Part shown: positions 6,267-11,172 of the stretch, in pieces
Numbering within the stretch: the first letter of the stretch is position 1
How the letters are laid out: every line of letters begins with the position of its first letter
NCBI RefSeq assembly: GCF_042432825.1
Contig: NZ_JBHLWN010000064.1
Location: forward strand, 1 to 11,172
From: Gordoniibacillus chartarius
GTDB taxonomy: Bacteria > Bacillota > Bacilli > Paenibacillales > NBRC-103111
Direction of reading: 5' to 3'
Length of the DNA stretch: 11,172 nt
The notes under the pieces: model-generated
The model's database searches: none
What the model saw: the letters and a program-made list of their open reading frames with translations, nothing else
What the model was told of the DNA's origin: nothing
Position numbers and translations under genes: made by a program

Positions 6267-6600
6267 GTGTCAGTTGATCCTAACTGAGTAATAGGATACG
6301 GCGACTATGACTAATGAAAGTACCCGCACGTGAAAGAACTCTGCCCAGAATTGATCCAATTCGGCAGCGATTTAACTTGAAGGTGGAGACAGTCTATGGC
6401 AATCAAAGGTAGGAGCTGCTATAGGGCAGTCCAGTCAACGTTGCTTACCCTCGAAAGGGTTCGAAGCATTATGGAACCTTGTTTGCCTGTAGCGAATGAT
6501 AAGGGCAACGCTCACCAAGAAACCGCTAAATGAGAGCTTCCTTCTGGAACTGTCGGAAATGAAAGAGCCGCTGGAAGCCCCATTCCAGCCTACCAACATA
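6267..6600 (+). ncRNA. Structured RNA element, possibly a 5' fragment of a group II intron (domain I)
   Basis: No convincing gene is present, but successive strong hairpins are. They are 6269-6311 (GTCA/GTTG/ATCCTA pairing with TAGGAT/CGAC/TGAC), 6341-6367 (CTGCC and GAATTG pairing with CAATTC and GGCAG around a 3-base loop), 6412-6432 (GGA and CTGC with GCAG and TCC) and 6443-6467 (GCTT and ACCCT with AGGGT and AAGC, loop CGAA). U-G pairing in the first favours the plus strand. The segment begins GTGTC, close to the group II 5' consensus GUGYG, and its single-stranded parts (AATGAAAGTACCCGCACGTG, TTTAACTTGAAGG) look like those of ORF-bearing bacterial group II introns as remembered. No reverse transcriptase, domain V or domain VI follows; the element stops where repeat copy A begins. 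It lies divergent to the kinase/GNAT/ASCH operon. Alternative: an unrelated large structured RNA. Confidence 0.45.
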
Positions 6601-6718
6601 ATAAAGTTGATTTAAAATCGTTGCACAAAATGCAGCAAACCCGGCCAATGATAACGCGCCGGGTCAGAAGCATAGTTTATTTATTGAGTTAACGTTTCCC
6701 GTTGCCTGAACCACGATT
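6597..6718. repeat. Composite intergenic repeat, copy A (divergent)
   Basis: This copy starts ATAAAGTTGATTTAAAATCG, then has a GC-rich hairpin ACCCGGC/GCCGGGT (6639-6645 and 6658-6664), GTCAGAAG, an AT-rich stretch standing in for the second ATAAAGTTG block, and AACGTTTCCCGTTGCC. It aligns end to end with copies B and C and borders the RNA element on its left and the nuclease-gene module on its right. Confidence 0.65.
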
Positions 6719-6868
6719 AATCAAAAGGAAAATCAGCAATACGCTGCTAAAGAAGTGTCGCGGCTTCATTCCGCTACGATTCTCAAATTTTTCAAAGACA
6801 GCAAAAGGTCTTGGTCCACTGCATTGGCCGAGGCAGGATTTACACCTAAACGGTGCACACCTTGTTAA
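6719..6868 (+). pseudogene. Coding remnant resembling an HNH-associated repeat
   Basis: On the plus strand, an open stretch without a start codon encodes NQKENQQYAAKEVSRLHSAT, ILKFFKDSKRSW, STALAEAGFTPKR, then stops at TAA 6866. The pattern S-x-T-I-x-x-F-x-x-W-x-x-A-L-x-x-A-G-F resembles the short DNA-binding repeat found with HNH homing endonucleases. It follows repeat copy A directly and runs towards the leftward nuclease-like gene. It is probably the 3' end of a gene lost when the repeat-bordered module was formed. By-eye match on 49 codons only. Confidence 0.35.
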
Positions 6869-6890
6869 GTTTCAATCCAATTTGCAATCG

Positions 6891-7568
6891 CTATTCAATC
6901 CAGTGAAGCAATTCATAATAATCGCCGGCCTCCTTCCATTCAAAATAATAATCCCGGTTCAGCCGAATTGGTTCCCCATATGGTTTCTCCGTGCGATAAG
7001 TAAGGACAGTTCCATGCTTGTAGGTCGCACCATGGGATAGGTCAAAATCGTTGGTCTGTAAAGATCTCGGCTTTATGGTGTAATGAATATGATCCGTGAT
7101 CAGTATGAAGGCCCCTATGTCAGCTTGTTTTGCGGCCACATAAGCTTCAAGATTATTGAGATCCATGAACGCGTCATATCGATTGTTCGGTTCACGTTGA
7201 TTTTTTGCTTGATAATGCTTTAACTCAATGGCAGCCGTCACAGTTTGTTCAGGATGCTGCAAATCTTGAAAGGTAACAACGAGATCGATCAGCGCCTTCT
7301 TGGTCTTACTTTTCATAAGTGTTGTTGCCGAAGTAAAGGGAACCTCTAACGCGACATGGAAAGATTCGCTTTTAGAAAAACAGTATGTATCGCCAATCTG
7401 TTGAAGGATCATTCCCATATGTAGTTGAAGAGAGGCTTCGCTTGTCAGCGATAAGCGGCCGCAGGCCAACTGTGTAGTTACCAGTTCCACACCTTGTGAA
7501 ATGACAATTTTGAGTTTTTCGATTTGCGATAAAGTGAAGGCTGAGATTGACGGTATATTTCGAAGCAT
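6891..7568 (-). CDS. PD-(D/E)XK nuclease-like protein
   Basis: The 225-aa protein carries the arrangement of a restriction-type nuclease fold: Glu44 in a helix (SEASLQLHMGMILQQ), a strand, Asp95 (KKALIDLVVTF), then Glu115-Leu-Lys117 (TAAIELKHYQ), and afterwards a helix and strand (YDAFMDLNNLEAYVA, ADIGAFILITDH). E...D...ExK is the catalytic pattern of this superfamily, although the family is diverse and the substrate unknown. The Tyr/Trp-rich C-terminus (DYYFEWKEAGDYYELLHWIE) is distinctive. ATG 7568 is the start; no strong ribosome site is seen before it. The gene lies alone between repeat copies A and B, with no methylase, so it is more likely a defence or repair effector than half of a classical restriction-modification system. 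Confidence 0.65.
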   Translation of the reverse strand: MLRNIPSISAFTLSQIEKLKIVISQGVELVTTQLACGRLSLTSEASLQLHMGMILQQIGDTYCFSKSESFHVALEVPFTSATTLMKSKTKKALIDLVVTFQDLQHPEQTVTAAIELKHYQAKNQREPNNRYDAFMDLNNLEAYVAAKQADIGAFILITDHIHYTIKPRSLQTNDFDLSHGATYKHGTVLTYRTEKPYGEPIRLNRDYYFEWKEAGDYYELLHWIE

Positions 7569-7670
7569 CGGATACCCTCGCTAACTTTATTCAGAAGTTG
7601 CTCCCATCATCATATCTAACATCTGATTCCTTTCCAATAACCAAACTACTATATCGATGAAAATGTTATT
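7569..7670. other. Gap between the nuclease-like gene and repeat copy B
   Basis: This stretch should hold the promoter of the leftward nuclease-like gene. It is AT-rich, but I see no pair of boxes that I would call. Confidence 0.3.
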
Positions 7671-7790
7671 TGATAGTAAAGTTGTTTAAGAGGTCGCAAA
7701 AAGGCAGAAAACCCAACCTATGAGGTGGACCGGGCAAGAAATAAAGTTGTTTAAAATCATTGAACAAACGTCTCCGTTAGCGTAACGATT
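7671..7790. repeat. Composite intergenic repeat, copy B
   Basis: This copy has a left block GTAAAGTTGTTTAAG, a decayed hairpin (ACCCAACCTATGAGGTGG, 7711-7728), a right block beginning ATAAAGTTGTTTAAAATC at 7741, and an end piece ACGTCTCCGTTAGCG. The right block (7741-7763) is identical over 23 bases to 10785-10807 in copy C. Within one copy the two ATAAAGTTG blocks are direct repeats about 65 bases apart around the hairpin. CGTTA-GCG-TAACG (7775-7787) is a further short dyad. Confidence 0.8.
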
Positions 7791-7805
7791 TCATATGATT
7801 AATGA

Positions 7806-8186
7806 CTACCCCTTCTTTCGTAAGCGAATCGTAATGTATGTCTTTATCATAATTGGTTTTACAGTTAATTCTTTATAGGTGCTCTGGAAGTCTTTATACT
7901 CTTTGTACATCAATTTGGCTTGCTCAACAGAGTATCGTTTTGAAAGCCCCTTGTCTCTGTAAATATCTGCATCATTATCATTTTTACAACTAATTCTTAT
8001 TGAGGATAGTTTTCCGATCAAGAATTCAACAGATACATTACTAATGAGTGTGGCCGATGGTTCGCTATCATGTATGGCTATCTCTGCAGTAAACTCGGCA
8101 CTATCCACAGCATGAAATGCCTGACGAATCGCAGTTTCACTCTTCTTCATTGCTGCATCGGTCATATTTTTGCTGGTTGATTTCAT
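7806..8186 (-). CDS. Hypothetical protein, 126 aa
   Basis: Not recognised. ATG 8186 is preceded by a weak purine-rich site (AGGATGTGAGAAAG). The product starts with a polar helical region (STSKNMTDAAMKKSETAIRQ), continues with two or three probable beta strands (FTAEIAIHDSE, ATLISNVSVEFLIG, SIRISCK) and ends with a Lys/Tyr-rich helix and a last strand (IMIKTYITIRLRKKG). It has no signal peptide or membrane helix. A possible promoter is TTTAAC, 17 bases, TATATT in the AT-rich gap upstream. It is the first gene of the module between repeat copies B and C and points away from the RES operon. Confidence 0.6.
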   Translation of the reverse strand: MKSTSKNMTDAAMKKSETAIRQAFHAVDSAEFTAEIAIHDSEPSATLISNVSVEFLIGKLSSIRISCKNDNDADIYRDKGLSKRYSVEQAKLMYKEYKDFQSTYKELTVKPIMIKTYITIRLRKKG

Positions 8187-8279
8187 TCTTTCTCACATCC
8201 TATCGCATAGAAATAAAAAATTTACAATAAATATAGCACTTTATATAATTTAGTTAAACGGTTAAATGGGGCGAAGAGC

Positions 8280-8657
8280 TTGTTATCCAACTTTGATGTT
8301 ATGCGGGTTGTTAATTGGTATGTTGGCGTTGATGGCGGATATCTTGTTGGCTTTTCATAAATAAGTCATACCGAATTCTACCCTATGTACTACGGGCTGG
8401 ATATTGAACCTAATCAATGTATTGGGAACGGTTTATGAAAATTCTTTCGGAAGCTGACGACACAAGCTAGGATTCTGCGCGGCGTTTTGGAGTATTGCCC
8501 CGCGGACGATGAATACCATGTGGAACGGTGCCGAAAGCATAAACCGGAAATCGAAGAAATGATTCGGCGCCTTGAAGGTGAATCACAGCCTATCGTTGAC
8601 ACGCCAAGTCTTACCATAACGTCCAAGGTCATTGAAAGAGCGATTGCGGAAGGATAA
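8280..8657 (+). pseudogene. Decayed gene with two in-frame stops, defence-associated-type domain
   Basis: One reading frame (8280 to TAA 8655) keeps protein-like sequence through two stops, TAA at 8358 and TGA at 8436: VVNWYVGVDGGYLVGFS, stop, ISHTEFYPMYYGLDIEP and NQCIGNGL, stop, KFFRKLTTQARILRGVLEYC, then a helical tail ending ITSKVIERAIAEG. From memory the pattern resembles bacterial proteins with YIGVxGGYLGDFSYRTHxEFY, LDIDP and QAKILRGVLER motifs, often seen near defence genes. The stops fall inside the conserved part, so a normal full product is impossible. A possible TTG start lies at 8280. It sits upstream of the RES gene, in the same direction. Confidence 0.5.
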
Positions 8658-8703
8658 AGAACTGCCAGTCTTTTAAATATACATAAAATTCTTATTAGTG
8701 ACT

Positions 8704-8736
8704 TGTTAAACAGACTCTTTCGTAAAGATATATATC
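8704..8736 (+). promoter_or_regulatory. Possible promoter of the RES/Ntn-hydrolase operon
   Basis: TTGTTA followed about 17 bases later by AGATAT (or by TATATA at longer spacing) lies about 90 bases before the RES-gene start, downstream of the decayed gene. The match is modest. Confidence 0.3.
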
Positions 8737-8823
8737 GTCTTCAGTACCCTACTGGAAAAGAAATCAGAGGCCGTATAAAGCTGAGAACTCACGCCAACAA
8801 TTTATGGAAGAAGGGGGGGCCTT

Positions 8824-10008
8824 ATGTCGAAGGTATGTTGCGTGCACTGTTTCACCAACGATTTTATCCAGGCTACCATTCGGAAAGCTCGTAAAAAGGG
8901 GGAATGTGATTACTGTAACATGAAAGGGAATAAACAGGTCTGGGTCGCCGACGTTGGGGATGTCGGTGACTTCATTCGAGAGAGGCTTGCGCTCGGCTAT
9001 ACTAATGCGACTCGGGATGATGTCCCCTTTCATGCCTTGCGATCCATTTCCACGACCATTGAGGATGTTCTAATCTTTGAGGAAGAGATATTTTCGGAAG
9101 AGTTGGATAACAAGGGTAAAATTGGGGAGATATTGGGTGACCTGTTTAAAGAAAGCGGTCCGTCCTATAGAGACATCGCCCAGGGGGCAGATGACGAATG
9201 GGAGGGTGGTGACGCTCCCATCGTTCTCAAGGATGCTTTCTTTGTATCCGGAGACGATAATCCACTAACCCTTTCCTGGTCCGATTTTACTTATTATGTG
9301 AAGCATATCTGCCGGTACTTCGATATGGGCGCTGCCCCATACCGGGAATCCGCATTAGCACGTTTCCTACCGATTATTCGAGGGATGGCTACGACGCTGC
9401 CTCAGGGCACGGACATATGGCGTGCACGGATCATGAAGCCAGGGGACGGAAGAGTGTTAAAAGCGACCCGGCACTTGGAGTGCGGGCCCCCTCCGCGGAA
9501 TAAGGCGATCCCACTCCGGATGAATCCATCCGGCATATCCTACTTTTACGGAGCGGAGGATATTGCTACGTGCTTGGAGGAAGTTCGTGTGAAGCGAAGG
9601 GACAGGGTGCTGCAGGGGAAATTTCGGACTAAACTGGACCTTACCATCGTGGACCTTAGTCACAAGGTGGTACTCGGAGTGCGAAGTGTCTTCGACCCTA
9701 ATTACGACCATGACTATAACTGGGCCTCTCACTTTGTAGAAAATTTTATTGAGGAGGTTTCACGGCCGATTTCAACCAAGGAGGCCCCAATCGAGTATGT
9801 GCCGACCCAGATTCTGTGTGAATACATCCGGAAACTCGGTTATGATGGGGTGCGTTACAAGAGCAGCCTGACCGGAAAGATGAACTATGCGTTATTCTGC
9901 GGGCGGGCAGAGACGAATGTTACAGATGCCTGGTGGCGACATCCCGATCAAGTTCCGGATTTTACTGGTTGGCTGGAACTCGTAGAATTTAAACAAGAGC
10001 GGCACTAA
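8824..10008 (+). CDS. Zinc-ribbon/HEPN-RES domain protein (RES toxin-like)
   Basis: The 394-aa protein has three parts. Residues 1-40 hold two Cys pairs (VCCVHCF, ECDYCNMK) like the zinc knuckle that opens RES proteins with a HEPN-type N-terminal domain. A helical acidic middle (about 50-185) follows. The RES domain spans about 195-365, with DIWRAR (Arg200), PLRMNPSGISYFYGA (Arg232, Tyr240, Tyr242), ATCLEEVRV (Glu252) and YVPTQILCEYIRKLGYDGV then YKSS. RES proteins related to Res-Xre toxins have an ADP-ribosyltransferase-like fold and degrade NAD+; key Arg, Tyr and Glu residues seem present. ATG 8824 follows a G-rich ribosome site (AAGGGGGGG). The gene looks higher in GC than its surroundings, suggesting separate acquisition. 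No Xre antitoxin is adjacent; its partner is the Ntn-hydrolase gene 19 bases downstream. Confidence 0.85.
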   Translation: MSKVCCVHCFTNDFIQATIRKARKKGECDYCNMKGNKQVWVADVGDVGDFIRERLALGYTNATRDDVPFHALRSISTTIEDVLIFEEEIFSEELDNKGKIGEILGDLFKESGPSYRDIAQGADDEWEGGDAPIVLKDAFFVSGDDNPLTLSWSDFTYYVKHICRYFDMGAAPYRESALARFLPIIRGMATTLPQGTDIWRARIMKPGDGRVLKATRHLECGPPPRNKAIPLRMNPSGISYFYGAEDIATCLEEVRVKRRDRVLQGKFRTKLDLTIVDLSHKVVLGVRSVFDPNYDHDYNWASHFVENFIEEVSRPISTKEAPIEYVPTQILCEYIRKLGYDGVRYKSSLTGKMNYALFCGRAETNVTDAWWRHPDQVPDFTGWLELVEFKQERH

Positions 10009-10027
10009 GAAAAGGTGGGAGCTCCAA

Positions 10028-10639
10028 ATGACTTTTATCTCGGCCGTCATGACAGATTTATTCTTATCGGTCACAGCAGACCGCCGAGTGACTAGGCTTA
10101 CCCCTGACGGTAGCTGTGGACAGGTTCTTGACGAGGACACTGTAAAAATATTTTCGGTAGGGATCAATGGGTTCTATTCGATCACAGGCGCCGCGGACAC
10201 GGCAATAGCCATAATGGATGCAACAGCGTTTCTAAGTACCGTCTTTTCGAGGATCGGTATTATTCGTAATTCTAGGCTTAATCAGTGGTTAGAAACAAAT
10301 CGGGAACTGTTAAGGAATGAGCAGAACTCCTTTCAGTTAATCTTTGGAGGCTTGACCACCGAGGGAACCTATAAGTTATTTGATCTTGATAGTGAAGAGG
10401 GAGTTTTGGAATCCATTGTACGGGCACCGATTTTACAATATAAGGTGTTTTCCAGCGCACACTTTGTAGATGATGAGACTCTGCCGGCGCAGTGGTTTGA
10501 AGAAATGTTGGTAGCCACACCACCGCGATCCCTTGCCCATTTGCAGCAACTTCAATCCCGATTGAATGACAGGGGCGCTGACCGGGACCCGTCTGTGAAC
10601 AATAGAGTGACCGAGTTTATCCTTCCTTTCTCGGATTAA
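10028..10639 (+). CDS. Proteasome-like Ntn hydrolase (HslV-type fold)
   Basis: The 203-aa protein opens MTFISAVMTDLFLSVTADRR, the pattern of proteasome beta/HslV proteins. Removal of the first Met would leave Thr1. Asp falls exactly at position 17 (TADRR), as in HslV (GDGQAT), and a Lys at mature position 39 precedes IFSVGINGFYSITGAAD, equivalent to Lys33 and the following strand and Gly of HslV. The rest (QLIFGGLTTEGTYKLFDLD, FVDDETLPAQWFEEML) fits the sandwich fold with a divergent C-terminus. AAGGTGGGAG lies 6-8 bases before ATG 10028, only 19 bases after the RES gene, so the two are one operon. It is separate from the housekeeping HslVU or ClpYQ pair; no ATPase partner is visible. A role acting on, or restraining, the RES protein is possible but unproven. 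Confidence 0.75.
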   Translation: MTFISAVMTDLFLSVTADRRVTRLTPDGSCGQVLDEDTVKIFSVGINGFYSITGAADTAIAIMDATAFLSTVFSRIGIIRNSRLNQWLETNRELLRNEQNSFQLIFGGLTTEGTYKLFDLDSEEGVLESIVRAPILQYKVFSSAHFVDDETLPAQWFEEMLVATPPRSLAHLQQLQSRLNDRGADRDPSVNNRVTEFILPFSD

Positions 10640-10715
10640 TGGGTGGTGAGGAAACCCGTACCTTATTTAATCAGCCGGAGCAGGACTGGAGTAACGTATT
10701 CGTATCCATGTTCTT

Positions 10716-10833
10716 TAATAAAGTTGTTGTTTATGGTTTCCAAAAATGCATTAAACCCGACCTATGATACAGGTCGGGTCAGAGATAAAGTTGTTTAAAA
10801 TCATTGATCTGACGTACCCGTTAGCGAAATGAG
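10716..10833. repeat. Composite intergenic repeat, copy C
   Basis: This is the best-preserved copy: left block AATAAAGTTGTTG, a perfect 9-bp stem ACCCGACCT/AGGTCGGGT (10755-10763 and 10771-10779, loop ATGATAC), GTCAGAG, the right block 10785-10807 (23 bases identical to copy B) and the end piece ACGTACCCGTTAGCG. It lies about 75 bases after the Ntn-hydrolase gene. The hairpin lacks a T-run, so it is not a standard terminator on either strand. Confidence 0.8.
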
Positions 10834-11172
10834 TTGTTAAGCTGGGAACATTCTCCACATATTTTTAAATAACCATTTTCATTTAGGTTAAGTGGTTTGT
10901 CGGACACGGAGCTGGCGCCCCTAAAGTCAGTGAGGGTTCGTGAAATCCAGAACGTACGGATTTGGCCAGTGCGTGGTTGTCTACTGAGTCCACTTCCCCC
11001 GAAATGCCCTCTACAGACTAAGGCCGTTTAGGCCCGCAACGGGTTACGGCCATCGAAATTCATCCGATCAAATAAGCGTCGACCGCTGCCGACACGTTCT
11101 TGTCCGATAAGTAGGGCTTGCTGAACAAGATTCGTTCCATTTACACCCAACGTAAGTCTCTAAACCCAAGCA
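10834..11172. other. Right-end stretch without a convincing gene
   Basis: Only short frames are open. On the minus strand, 11140-11060 encodes 26 codons (MERILFSKPYLSDKNVSAAV and a few more) without a good ribosome site; its opening faintly recalls aminotransferases of the DegT type. A hairpin at about 11023-11053 (GGCCGT...ACGGCC around CCCG-CAA-CGGG) has no T-run. Inverted words TTGTCGGACA (10899) and CTTGTCCGATAAG (near 11099) are imperfect. The stretch is probably degraded DNA or a gene continuing beyond the window. Confidence 0.35.

Noticed and set aside
8266..8364. A 32-codon hydrophobic frame (MGRRACYPTLM...) as a small toxin
   Set aside because: It is an alternative frame of the decayed gene, whose own frame keeps a more convincing motif order.
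10755..10779. Hairpin of copy C as a Rho-independent terminator of the RES operon
   Set aside because: The stem is perfect but no T-run follows on either strand.
7671..10833. Composite repeats as integron attC sites
   Set aside because: GTTAGCG does not fit the GTTRRRY core, no matching RYYYAAC partner or integrase is seen, and genes lie in both directions between copies.
10899..11111. Inverted TTGTCGGACA / TTGTCCGATAAG words as ends of an insertion sequence
   Set aside because: Imperfect match, no transposase between them and no visible target duplication.
1..11172. CRISPR array, tRNA or rRNA genes
   Set aside because: No regularly spaced short repeats with unique spacers and no tRNA or rRNA signatures were noticed on either strand.

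Overview
This window looks like an accessory island from a Bacillales bacterium, most likely Paenibacillus, Brevibacillus or a close relative. The reasons are strong Shine-Dalgarno sequences (GGAGG, AAGGAG), moderate to low GC, several TTG/GTG starts, and the style of the Tn7-like genes. It appears to be mostly mobile-element machinery plus cargo. No housekeeping gene was recognised.

Bases 1-2170 carry the start of a Tn7-like heteromeric transposase operon read leftwards: tnsA (endonuclease), a 67-codon ORF that looks like a piece of the TnsB catalytic core, and the first 304 codons of tnsB, cut by the window edge. The tnsA promoter lies among about 26-bp phased repeats that may be TnsB-binding sites of a transposon end. 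An Xre-type regulator diverges from tnsA, with a perfect 20-bp palindrome in the shared gap. At 2665-3646 there is a leftward operon of three small genes. The first encodes a free-standing domain resembling the C-terminal beta-barrel of TnsB. A small two-helix membrane protein gene follows at 3795-3998.

Bases 4117-6128 hold a compact leftward operon: a P-loop kinase-like protein, a GNAT acetyltransferase fused to a PUA/ASCH-like domain, and a stand-alone ASCH protein, closed by a good Rho-independent terminator. The domain set suggests RNA or nucleotide modification. Just upstream, on the other strand, about 330 bases fold into successive strong hairpins and resemble the 5' part (domain I) of a group II intron with no reverse transcriptase.

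From 6597 to the right end, a roughly 120-bp composite repeat occurs three times (about 6597, 7671 and 10716). Each copy has a GC-rich hairpin, flanked in copies B and C, and weakly in A, by related ATAAAGTTG-type sequences. The copies bracket two modules. Module 1 is a PD-(D/E)XK nuclease-like gene plus a small coding remnant. Module 2 is an unknown 126-aa gene, a decayed gene with two in-frame stops, and a two-gene operon of a zinc-ribbon/HEPN-RES protein and a proteasome-like Ntn hydrolase with a possible N-terminal Thr nucleophile. This layout, conflict-type genes between copies of one repeat, is the most system-like part of the window. Bases 10834-11172 show only short or degraded coding potential and one hairpin.
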